From positions 1-49,239 of the forward strand of contig JBDQEV010000004.1 in the NCBI GenBank assembly GCA_040266255.1: a stretch of DNA of 49,239 bases, read 5' to 3'. Positions 7,103-14,886 of the stretch are shown piece by piece. Below the pieces are notes generated by a model. The model did not search any database, was not told the DNA's origin, and saw nothing but the letters and a program-made list of their open reading frames with translations. Numbering within the stretch: the first letter of the stretch is position 1; each line of letters begins with the position of its first letter. A program made the position numbers and the translations under genes. Source of the stretch: Comchoanobacter sp040266255. GTDB lineage: Bacteria; Pseudomonadota; Gammaproteobacteria; Comchoanobacterales; Comchoanobacteraceae.

Positions 7103-9748
7103 ATGCGTCACTATCGTCTTAGCATTCATCATTTCGTTTCAATTGCTGCAATTTTTTTATCATTATTGTATGCATTACCTAATCTGTACCCGAATGTTCC
7201 GGTGATTTCAATTGCAGAAGAGCAAGCTGATCATGTGCTTATCTCACAAAAGCTTGCTAGCTCAGAGATTGAGTACTCTTGGCTAGATGCAAGAACCATG
7301 AAGTTTAATGCCATTGAAGATCAGATGCGTGCACATCGAATCTTGACACAGGATCATACTGAGGGGTATGCAATTAACCTGGCCTCATCAGCACCCCACT
7401 GGCTTTCTAAAATTGCAGCATACCCAATGAAAAAAGGGCTTGATCTACAAGGTGGCGTACATTTTCTGCTTAAAGTAGATGCAGGTGAATCACAAGATCA
7501 ATTTGATCAGGTTTCACAACAAAATTTAGAGAAAGCGTTAATGGATGCAAGCATTCGTTTCAAAGAGATTGTGTTCTCAAATGAACAATCTAAGCTCATA
7601 CTGACGGACTTAAATCACGCTGACACTGCACTAAAAGTACTCCAGGCTCAGGGCATTATCGCAGTGCATTCTGGGGGTAATGTGATTACCTGGCAGGCAC
7701 AGTCGACTTCAGATGAGTTTCAAGACTATGCGATTGAGCAAACCATTGACGCACTAAACAAACGTGTGAATGAACTTGGCATCAGTGAAGTTCAAATCAT
7801 GCGCAATGGTCAGTCTCATATCAGTGTTGACTTACCTGGGGTGCAAGATATTAATTATGCTAAAAAGATCATTGGTAAAACAGCAGCGCTGAGTTTTCAC
7901 CTCGTTGGTCAGCAAAACGAAGATTGCAAGCAAGTATCAGATCAAAATGGTAACGAGATCCCATTGAACAAACAAGCCATACTCAGTGGTAAATCTATTA
8001 TATATGCAAATGCACAAATGGATCAGCTTTCACCTGTTGTTGCGATTAAGCTTGATGGTAATGCACAAGCGTTTTATGAAGCTACAGCAAACAACATCGG
8101 CTCCCCGCTTGCAGTTGTATATAGTGAAACTAAAAAAGTTAAAGATGTAACAGAGTTTCATGAAACAGTGATCAGTGCACCTTTAATTAAACAGCCCTTA
8201 TTTGATCAGTTTGTTATTCAAGGAGTGGGTACATTTGAAGAAGCACAAGAACTTGCATTAATTCTTAGATCAGGCGCACTAGATGCACCAATTGAGTTTG
8301 TTGAAGAGATCACCATTGGTCCATCTATGGGAGAAGAAAATATCGAAAATGGTATTTTAGCGCTATTAGTAGGAACCATTGCAATCTCAGCATTTATGGT
8401 ATTCTATTATGGTGCTTTGGGAATGGCTGCAAATATTGCACTTTGTCTTAATATTCTCATTACCATATCATTACTGTCTATATTGGGTGCTACGCTCACC
8501 CTACCCGGTATTGCGGGACTTGTGCTTTCAGTAGGTATGGCAGTTGATGCAAATGTATTGGTGAATGAAAGAATTCGTGAAGAAATCAGTAAAATAGATC
8601 ACTTAAAACTCGCGATTGAAAAAGGCTATGAGAAAGCGCTTACAGCAATCATAGATGCTAATGTAACGACTATATTGGTCACATTGGTTTTATTCTATAT
8701 GGGATCAGGAGCAATCAAAGGATTTGCGGTTACAACCTGTGTTGGTATTATTGCTTCTATGTTTACAGCTGTATACTTTACCAAAAACCTATCCTTATTC
8801 CTGGTTGAGAACCAATTGATCAAATCAATTTCATTTAGTCGAGTATGGTTCAAGCTGAAACATGAGATTGATTTTATGGGCAACAAGCATTTGGCGTTTA
8901 TTTTCTCAGCATTGATTTTTGCATTTAGTGTGGGTTCTATTTTACAACATGGCATTAATCTAGGCTTAGACTTTACAGGCGGCTCACAAATTATTATGGA
9001 ATCAAGCGCTCAAGATCTTTCAACCGAATCTATACGTCAAACATTAAAAGATGTAGAAATTCATGGTGCGCAAGTTCAAAACTATGGCGCTGATAATGTC
9101 TTTATGATTAAGATTCCGCAACAAAATAATATCTCTGCTACTTTACTTGCAAGTCTAGAAGATGCAATACCCAGTGCAAAGATACTTCAAACTGCCTTTA
9201 TCGGCCCACAAGTTGGGCAAGAGATGCTCTATACAGGCTTTATGGCTATGATCTCAGCACTTTGTATTAGCTTGGCATATGTTGCGTTACGTTTTGAATA
9301 TCGCTTTGCTGTGAGCGCAATTGTATCCTTAATTCATGATCCAGTGCTTATTTTAGGTATATTTTCATATTTCCAGATTGAGTTTGATTTAATCACACTC
9401 GCTGCGATGTTAACCATCATTGGTTACTCAATCAATGATACGATTGTAGTTTATGATCGAGTGAGAGAGACGCTACTTGAAAAAAGCGTTTCAGATACGA
9501 AAACTTGTGTCAATCAAGCGATCAATCAGACTCTATCACGTACCATTTTAACTTCTGGCTTAACATTACTAGCAGTACTATCTATATACTCATTTGGTGG
9601 AGACTATCTAAGAGGCTTCTCTATTGCATTGAGTATTGGTATTATTATTGGAACTTACTCCTCAATCTATATTGCAGGCTCACTTGCTGTATTGATGGGA
9701 TTAAAAAAAGAAGACCTATTACCCTCACCTAGCGGAGCAACACTATGA
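7103..9748 (+). CDS. secDF: fused protein translocase subunit SecDF
   Basis: Inner-membrane RND-type accessory of the Sec translocon that uses the proton gradient to pull exported proteins across. The SecD half has LLYALPNL, the periplasmic start KGLDLQGGVHFLL and the membrane motif GLVLSVGMAVDANVLVNERI. The SecF half begins near residue 580, with LGLDFTGGSQII and AAMLTIIGYSINDTIVVYDR. No stop separates the halves. I place the start at 7103: from there ALPNL falls at the same residue as in E. coli SecD, and GGA lies 7 nt upstream. Upstream in-frame codons run into the tRNA. Most gammaproteobacteria have separate secD and secF after yajC; here the genes are one and no yajC is adjacent. It overlaps the next gene by ATGA. 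Confidence 0.95.
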   Translation: MRHYRLSIHHFVSIAAIFLSLLYALPNLYPNVPVISIAEEQADHVLISQKLASSEIEYSWLDARTMKFNAIEDQMRAHRILTQDHTEGYAINLASSAPHWLSKIAAYPMKKGLDLQGGVHFLLKVDAGESQDQFDQVSQQNLEKALMDASIRFKEIVFSNEQSKLILTDLNHADTALKVLQAQGIIAVHSGGNVITWQAQSTSDEFQDYAIEQTIDALNKRVNELGISEVQIMRNGQSHISVDLPGVQDINYAKKIIGKTAALSFHLVGQQNEDCKQVSDQNGNEIPLNKQAILSGKSIIYANAQMDQLSPVVAIKLDGNAQAFYEATANNIGSPLAVVYSETKKVKDVTEFHETVISAPLIKQPLFDQFVIQGVGTFEEAQELALILRSGALDAPIEFVEEITIGPSMGEENIENGILALLVGTIAISAFMVFYYGALGMAANIALCLNILITISLLSILGATLTLPGIAGLVLSVGMAVDANVLVNERIREEISKIDHLKLAIEKGYEKALTAIIDANVTTILVTLVLFYMGSGAIKGFAVTTCVGIIASMFTAVYFTKNLSLFLVENQLIKSISFSRVWFKLKHEIDFMGNKHLAFIFSALIFAFSVGSILQHGINLGLDFTGGSQIIMESSAQDLSTESIRQTLKDVEIHGAQVQNYGADNVFMIKIPQQNNISATLLASLEDAIPSAKILQTAFIGPQVGQEMLYTGFMAMISALCISLAYVALRFEYRFAVSAIVSLIHDPVLILGIFSYFQIEFDLITLAAMLTIIGYSINDTIVVYDRVRETLLEKSVSDTKTCVNQAINQTLSRTILTSGLTLLAVLSIYSFGGDYLRGFSIALSIGIIIGTYSSIYIAGSLAVLMGLKKEDLLPSPSGATL

Positions 9749-10494
9749 ACTCATTAGCCATGCAAAATAACGTCTTTAAGATTATAAGAGGCTGTTGTAA
9801 ACATATCTTACAAGCCTATGATAAAATGAATAGCTCTTTTTTATCGCACGAGAAAAGACAACGTTTTTCAGAAAAGATTGATGCTGAAGTTCAACAGCAG
9901 ATTATTGAAGAGCTGAGTAGAACATATAAAGGGCATCGCTTTGTAGCTGAAGAGCCATCTGAATACGCCTCTCAGGATATGCTAGATGATGAGCATGTAT
10001 GGGTTATTGATCCTATTGATGGGAGTCATAATTTTGCACATAATATTCCAGCATTTGTCATTTCTATTTGTTATTTTTTGGATGGAGAGCCACAGATTGC
10101 TTGGGTATATGATCCTATCAATGATGAATTTTATAGCGCAGTAGCAGGCTATGGTGCAACTTTAAATCAAAGACGTACACGTGTATCCCCTCATACAGCA
10201 CTGACTAATAGCTTAGGCGGCACTGAAATACAGCACCACCCTATCTTGCCTCAATTGTTACCAGCAGATGTAGATTGTAGCACTAGGAAAATCGGTTCAG
10301 TCGCACTATCTCTTTGCTATGTTGCATGTGGTAGATATGATTGGGCAATCTGTGAATCCCCAAGAATTTGGGATTATTCTGCTGCATTACTTATAGCACA
10401 AGAGGCAGGTGCTGTTGCATCTGAAGAAACGATCAGTGATCATGATGTTTTAGTAGTCGCTAACCACCAACTACATGCTACGCTAACCGAATGA
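9745..10494 (+). CDS. inositol-monophosphatase family phosphatase (SuhB/HisN-like)
   Basis: 249-residue Mg-dependent phosphatase of the IMPase fold. Metal ligands are visible in order: Asp46 (EKIDAEV), Glu69-Glu70 (FVAEEPS), the DPIDGS motif with Asp89 and Asp92, and the C-terminal WDYSAA with Asp210. It could hydrolyse inositol-1-phosphate, histidinol phosphate or a similar sugar phosphate; sequence alone does not decide. E. coli SuhB also acts in rRNA transcription. Translation is coupled to secDF through a 4-bp ATGA overlap, and a second ATGA overlap leads into the TrmJ-like gene. The three genes therefore form one operon. Length and motifs are normal, so family assignment is firm but the substrate is open. 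Confidence 0.9.
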   Translation: MNSLAMQNNVFKIIRGCCKHILQAYDKMNSSFLSHEKRQRFSEKIDAEVQQQIIEELSRTYKGHRFVAEEPSEYASQDMLDDEHVWVIDPIDGSHNFAHNIPAFVISICYFLDGEPQIAWVYDPINDEFYSAVAGYGATLNQRRTRVSPHTALTNSLGGTEIQHHPILPQLLPADVDCSTRKIGSVALSLCYVACGRYDWAICESPRIWDYSAALLIAQEAGAVASEETISDHDVLVVANHQLHATLTE

Positions 10495-11138
10495 CCTCCA
10501 TTGTATTAGAAAACTCGACACACCCAGGTAATATTGGTGCTACAGCACGTGCAATGTATACGATGGGGTTTAAAAAACTCGTTCTGATTAACCCATGTGA
10601 GCTAACTGAGGAAGCATACTTTCGGGCCCGTAAGGCTCAATTCATTTTAGATGAAGCGACTATTTTAGACTCTGCTGAAGCGCTACTTGATCATTTTGAT
10701 ATTTTAATTGGCACATCATCAAGAAACCGATCCTTACATCTACCAGTTGTAAGCTCTAGACATATTCCTGACACATTGTTCAATCCAGAGAAGCAAACCG
10801 CAATTTTATTTGGTCATGAAAAAAATGGTCTATCTAACGAGCTATTAAATCATTGTTCACTGGTGATTGAAATCCCTAATTATGACCAAATGTCATTGAA
10901 TCTTTCACATGCTGTGCAAACTATATGCTATGAAGTATCAAATATTCAGCAGCAAAGTAATTTAGACTTTTCTTCATCAATACAACGTGAAGACTTTATA
11001 CAATGGCTGTCATCTCGAACAGAAGAAGAGTTCTTAAAGCCTCATACGCTAACCAGAATTAGAACGATACTCAATAAGTCATTATTGACGAATACAGAAC
11101 TTAACTTACTCTATAGTTTGATTAGCCATATCAAGTAA
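10491..11138 (+). CDS. trmJ: TrmJ-like SpoU-family tRNA 2'-O-methyltransferase
   Basis: 215-residue SPOUT (TrmH/SpoU) methyltransferase. The three family motifs are present: STHPGNIGATARAMYTMG at the N-terminus, then LFGHEKNGLSNE, then PNYDQMSLNLSHAVQTICYE, which forms the knotted SAM site. The closest known match is TrmJ, which methylates the ribose at position 32 of several tRNAs. It is about 30 residues shorter than E. coli TrmJ, mostly at the C-terminus. It overlaps the IMPase-family gene by ATGA. The E. coli trmJ-suhB neighbourhood is also known to be close, which supports the name. It is the last plus-strand gene before the minus-strand effector island. Confidence 0.85.
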   Translation: MTSIVLENSTHPGNIGATARAMYTMGFKKLVLINPCELTEEAYFRARKAQFILDEATILDSAEALLDHFDILIGTSSRNRSLHLPVVSSRHIPDTLFNPEKQTAILFGHEKNGLSNELLNHCSLVIEIPNYDQMSLNLSHAVQTICYEVSNIQQQSNLDFSSSIQREDFIQWLSSRTEEEFLKPHTLTRIRTILNKSLLTNTELNLLYSLISHIK

Positions 11139-11229
11139 AGTAACTATACTGTCATAAAAATAACTCTATATACAGTATCACTGTCATACTAAAGTAACCA
11201 TGCATCATTTTTTATCTCTTATTTTAAGT

Positions 11230-11514
11230 CTAACGCTTGCCTCGATGAACATGCTTGGATATGATTTTATCGCCCATTTCCTTTATTGTTGCATCAAATG
11301 CCTCTGCGTTTTTTCTATCTTCTATAACCCTTGGCGAGAATGGAATGAACTTATTTTTGGATTTAGTCTGATGATGATTTTTAGAATGATTCGCATTTGA
11401 CCATCTGAAAATAGAAAGTATTTTATTGATAATAAACTTTATAAAATTAATACAACGAGTAACGAAAATTCTAAATTTACTAATCCCTTTAGGCATTGCT
11501 CCTGGATACTGCAT
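11230..11514 (-). CDS. small ORF: hydrophobic helix plus basic tail (C-terminal fragment of the broken phosphatase gene)
   Basis: 94 residues starting ATG one codon after the in-frame TAA at 11518. Residues 14-36 are hydrophobic with scattered Arg/Lys (FVTRCINFIKFIINKILSIF). The rest is His/Lys/Asn-rich and ends KHVHRGKR. There is no clear ribosome-binding site of its own. It could be translated by reinitiation after the upstream stop, but I consider it the detached C-terminal part of the 11230-12250 gene. Confidence 0.3.
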   Translation of the reverse strand: MQYPGAMPKGISKFRIFVTRCINFIKFIINKILSIFRWSNANHSKNHHQTKSKNKFIPFSPRVIEDRKNAEAFDATIKEMGDKIISKHVHRGKR

Positions 11515-11785
11515 TGATTACACCTCTTCATTAAAATTATTTATAGTTTTATGACTTTCTATAGGAATAACTTTAAACCTGAGGGCTCCTTTGAGCCTTT
11601 TTTCGAACAGGTGGTCTGCAAAATTTTGAAGGCACTGAACTTGCTTTTCTAACTGCTTTTCTAACTCTACAGCTTCATCTGCCTCTACGTCGCCTTGTTC
11701 TTTTGCAAATAGCACTGCATCAACAACAACTCTGCTGTATTTACGCCCTTTAGGGTTTTCTTTATCCCATCTACTTAGCTTTCTT

Positions 11786-12250
11786 TTAAATGATTTTCCC
11801 TCTTTTAGCTGATTTAGATGCTTTCTGAATCACTGAGTACAACTTCAGTGCTGCAATCATTGTCCCACTTCTACCATTTCCTGCATAGCAGTGTATTACA
11901 ATGTTGGGTCCAGAGTTTTGTACAAGAGAAATAACCTTTTTGCAAAAGCGCTCTAGCGATTCAATAGATGCTGTACCATGCTCTTCAAACTCATGCGTCA
12001 TGTAAGTGAATGGCAGCTTAGTTTTTTTAATAGCAGGTATTAAGTGTCTTGGTGTTGTCGTATCCTCAAAGTTTTTATTATTCACAAGTGATATTAAGCT
12101 AGTTCTACCTTTCGCATGCATTAACTCATGGAATACACGCTTTCTATTTTCAAAAGGCCTATGCATTGCTGTAATGTTGAACTCTCCAACCTCTGCAAGT
12201 GAAATATTATATTCTCTATAGTTTTTTATGGCCATATCTATACGTATCAT
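11786..12250 (-). CDS. dual-specificity/tyrosine phosphatase domain, truncated
   Basis: 154-residue translatable fragment. His120-Cys121 to Arg127 form the HC-x5-R phosphatase loop (HCYAGNGRSGT). About 30 residues earlier FEEHG (88-92) sits where the WPD-type general-acid loop is expected. Cys121 would be the nucleophile and Arg127 would bind phosphate, so the catalytic core could fold even though the C-terminus is lost by the frameshift. The start ATG at 12250 lacks an obvious Shine-Dalgarno; a second in-frame ATG follows at codon 6. Tyrosine phosphatases of this type are common secreted effectors, but a host role here is inference. Confidence 0.5.
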   Translation of the reverse strand: MIRIDMAIKNYREYNISLAEVGEFNITAMHRPFENRKRVFHELMHAKGRTSLISLVNNKNFEDTTTPRHLIPAIKKTKLPFTYMTHEFEEHGTASIESLERFCKKVISLVQNSGPNIVIHCYAGNGRSGTMIAALKLYSVIQKASKSAKRGKII

Positions 12251-12461
12251 TAAATATTATTGTTATAATCATTACTAATATTAAATCAGGTTTTATTTCA
12301 GAATATTTAATTACTTTGGCCCAAGAGATGCGCTCTTATTTGCATCAGGTACAACAGAACCACCTGATTGAGGAGCTAATTTCACGCTAACTTTTGATAC
12401 GGCACTCGGTACAGGATCTAATATCCCCTGTTTTCTCATAGATACCATTGAAAAATGACTG

Positions 12462-14339
12462 TTAGATGCTCGAACTCGAATCCAGAGTATTGTTTTGAGA
12501 TGCATTTCCAGCTTTACTACTTAAGCTGTTGGAGCTAGTCACTTTTAAACTTCTCTTTGCTATTTCAGTTGCGGTCTTAGGAGATCGAGAAGAAATTGGG
12601 GGGGGAGCTCTGGTAGGCATTGGGGGGCGAACTCTAAGAGAAGCAGTGTTTTCACTTGAATCTGTTTCGCTGCCAATAGGATGCTGTTGTTCTGTGTGGC
12701 TGGGGGCAGCAGGTTTTTTTCCTGAGGTCGTTTTAAAGCTTAACAAACTTTTTAGTCCAGAGCCAATAGCTTTTATTACTGCGCCTATTCTGGAGCCAAT
12801 AGCTTTATCATTCGAGATGGTAAATTGAGCCATTTGTTTAAATTGTTTGTAATACGCTGGATCCTTTACTTCATTAGGCACCTGATTGACTTTTAATGCA
12901 GCTTTCATAAGCACACTCACTTGTTGTTGTTTTTTTAAGACCTTCTGAGTCATTTCTTCTGTATCTATTTCTATTGCTTTTTTTGCATAATTAAATTGGG
13001 CGAAGATGTTATCAAGTCCTATTTGTGCCTTAATGGCTTTTCGCATCTTTTTTGGAAGATTCTGCATAATGGTTCTAGGGATTTTTGCATTTTTAATCCC
13101 ATATGTGCCTGGACAGTTTTCGCTCGCAAGCTTTCTTGTCATTGGATCTAAGTACTCAGTCAAAAATCTATAGGAATACTCCGGACTATTGAGTTTTTCC
13201 ACAAAATCAAATTGACTCTTTGTTTTCTCATCGAACATTATACCCCATGCAGCATTTAACATACACTGTGTCATTCTAGCTCTGTCTTTACCACTCTTAC
13301 AGCCCATGTTGGGTATATACCCCTTTGTTTGAAGGTACATCATGGTGATGACAGGTGTGATTCGACCTGATGTATGCTTGATATCTAGACGAGAATCACC
13401 TTTATTTGATAAAATAAGTGCAAGTCTCTGCTCATGAATTGCAGAAACATGAGTTGAAGTAGCTGGTCTCGCACTCTGTTCCAGCATATTTGTAAGTATG
13501 TGGTCTTGCCCAAAGAAGTCTACCCCCTTACCATCAGAGTCTAAAGATGTAAACTCAAGAAATACTTGATCTGGATTTGCGCTCATTGCCTCACGTTGAT
13601 TATCATTAAGATCTTGCTCAGTTTTTTTTGTAAGCTTAGAAACAGCTTGGTTAAGCTTACTATCGGTGTGCCTTGTATTAGCAACTCTTATTTCAGCATA
13701 TGGTTTTTGACCAAGATCTGGAGCATGCCTGTCCTCTGGAATACTATCAACTTGTTTTTTTACTAAGTCTTGTATTTCATTTATCCTTGCGTTGATTTTT
13801 GCTGAATCACCTTCGCCAAGGTGTGCAGAAGATGTATTTAGATAAATAGGGCCCCTACCAGGACTTTCATTTTTATGTAGATGTGCGTTTCTGATACCCT
13901 TGACCCAGTTAGGCTGGGTTGAGCCAGACTCAGATAATTTTACAGGAACAGATTTCTTAGACGCAGATTCCTCAGACGCAGATTCCTCAGACGCAGATTC
14001 CTCAGACACAGATTCCTCAGGCACAGATTCCTCAGGCAATATCGATTCACGAGTGTTTTGAGCTTCCCTGTCATTCAATTCAGCATATATTTCTTCTGCA
14101 GTAAAGTCTCTAAAATCTGGCAGATTTTTAAAATTTGTTGCTATCTCTGCTCTCCTTTTCAGATTACTCATTAATGATCTAATGTTTGTTTGATTAAACT
14201 TTAAAGGCTCCGAGCTCGCAGTTGATAGTTGTGTGATTACGGAACTGCCTGTCTTATCCTGAGCTTTTATCTTAGTTTTTATCAGTTTTTTAAGCCTATT
14301 CTGTCCGTCATCAGTAATACTTTTACTTTTTGCTGGCAT
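12462..14339 (-). CDS. CKSGKDR-motif phosphoinositide-phosphatase-like effector candidate
   Basis: 625 residues. The key site is MGCKSGKDRARM with Cys347 and Arg353, a CX5R loop matching the CKSGKDRTGM loop of SopB/IpgD inositol phosphatases, with Thr replaced by Ala. The N-terminal 100 residues are Lys-rich. A 5-residue repeat (EESAS type, about six units) forms a linker near 103-132. A Gly/Ile helix (IGSRIGAVIKAIGSGLKSLL) lies near 520-545, followed by a Ser/Pro tail. The last ~50 residues share a tail with the repeat protein encoded at 14887-17145 (PPI, PKTA, TSS, GNA at identical spacing). GAGAGG precedes the ATG. A second frame is open past the stop to 12311 (PVPSAVSKVSVKLAPQ area), so a late frameshift is possible. 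Secretion and substrate are inferred. Confidence 0.6.
   Translation of the reverse strand: MPAKSKSITDDGQNRLKKLIKTKIKAQDKTGSSVITQLSTASSEPLKFNQTNIRSLMSNLKRRAEIATNFKNLPDFRDFTAEEIYAELNDREAQNTRESILPEESVPEESVSEESASEESASEESASKKSVPVKLSESGSTQPNWVKGIRNAHLHKNESPGRGPIYLNTSSAHLGEGDSAKINARINEIQDLVKKQVDSIPEDRHAPDLGQKPYAEIRVANTRHTDSKLNQAVSKLTKKTEQDLNDNQREAMSANPDQVFLEFTSLDSDGKGVDFFGQDHILTNMLEQSARPATSTHVSAIHEQRLALILSNKGDSRLDIKHTSGRITPVITMMYLQTKGYIPNMGCKSGKDRARMTQCMLNAAWGIMFDEKTKSQFDFVEKLNSPEYSYRFLTEYLDPMTRKLASENCPGTYGIKNAKIPRTIMQNLPKKMRKAIKAQIGLDNIFAQFNYAKKAIEIDTEEMTQKVLKKQQQVSVLMKAALKVNQVPNEVKDPAYYKQFKQMAQFTISNDKAIGSRIGAVIKAIGSGLKSLLSFKTTSGKKPAAPSHTEQQHPIGSETDSSENTASLRVRPPMPTRAPPPISSRSPKTATEIAKRSLKVTSSNSLSSKAGNASQNNTLDSSSSI
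13948..14037 (-). repeat. 15-bp in-frame minisatellite, six units
   Basis: Six tandem copies of a 15-bp unit (GCAGATTCCTCAGAC and close variants, plus-strand reading) inside the CKSGKDR-phosphatase gene. They encode the EES(V/A)(P/S) linker. Unit gain or loss would keep the frame and only change linker length. Confidence 0.9.
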
Positions 14340-14886
14340 TGTTATTACCTCTCATTTAATCATATACGTTATAGAGCAATCAATCGTCTTGTCAGAAAAA
14401 AATAGGAAGTAAGGTTAATTTCTAAAGTTTAATTTGAAAGTGGTAAATAAAGCATTGCTTTTATTTTATGTATTGGGAAGTGCTGTTTAGCAGCTAAAAT
14501 ATATGATTGTAGTTGTTTGTGGTGTATGAATCTCTACTCTGTAGCTCTTAAGTTTTTTGATTTCTGAATTCAGTCTTCCATCAACCCTTTCCTCCCCCTC
14601 ATTTTAGATATTTTTTTCTTTATTAGCATTTATTGTCAAAAAGTAGAATAAACACCCATATATTGACTTATATATCATATGAAGGCGTTACTGATTGAGT
14701 TAAATTCTAGCAAAGTATAGATATTTGAAAAAGGTTTTAAATGTCAGAGCTAAAAAAGACATCAGTGCATTTTTTATTTCTAAAAGCCTTGATACCTGAT
14801 TCTGACATTCTCCTGATCTATGGCCTCTACAGAAAGAGTTTTATCAATCGACTGTAACTCTTAGAGGTGTTAGTGTAAAATCACTG
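14340..14886. other. 547-bp non-coding stretch holding a stranded permease 5' end
   Basis: This stretch lies between the CKSGKDR-phosphatase gene (whose promoter should lie near 14340-14450, minus strand) and the 3' end of the repeat-protein gene. Its distal half carries repeat copy A (14656-14772). After that, 14773-14886 has no counterpart downstream of copy B and no intact ORF. The remainder is AT-rich with no gene that I can support. Confidence 0.6.
14656..14772 (+). repeat. direct repeat copy A: orphan leader and first codons of the permease gene
   Basis: About 95% identical to 17213-17331. It includes the leader, the AAAAAGG Shine-Dalgarno, the ATG (14741) and the first codons MSELKK. 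One A is missing from the A-run, which shifts the frame, and similarity ends after GTGCATTT. It is therefore a non-functional duplicate of the start of the amino-acid permease gene 2.56 kb downstream. Confidence 0.9.

Larger units (their letters stand above)
11230..12250 (-). pseudogene. broken tyrosine-phosphatase effector gene (frameshift plus in-frame TAA)
   Basis: Reading leftward from 12250, a phosphatase domain runs to a stop at 11786. Shifting frame by +1 at the GGGAAAA run (11794-11800) keeps the sequence open as KSFKRKLSRWDKENPKGRKY and on to a Glu/Lys/Gln-rich helix, ending at TAA (11518-11520). The same frame continues after that stop (TCA, then ATG at 11514) into a hydrophobic stretch and polar tail ending at 11230. 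Restored, it would be about 335 residues: phosphatase domain, charged helix, hydrophobic helix, polar tail. That resembles the other effector-like proteins here. Two independent lesions argue for a pseudogene. A sequencing error could explain the frameshift but not easily both. Confidence 0.6.

Noticed and set aside
11146..11178. ATACTGT/ACAGTAT inverted repeat between trmJ and the island as an operator or att site
   Set aside because: The loop is long, the sequence is AT-rich, and there is no second copy at the other end of the island.
11200..11400. Plus-strand ORF overlapping the broken phosphatase gene
   Set aside because: It is a shadow of the minus-strand reading frame, with no ribosome-binding site and no recognisable content.
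14773..14886. Transposase remnant in the DNA next to repeat copy A
   Set aside because: Short open stretches exist in both directions, but none carries a recognisable transposase motif or terminal inverted repeats.
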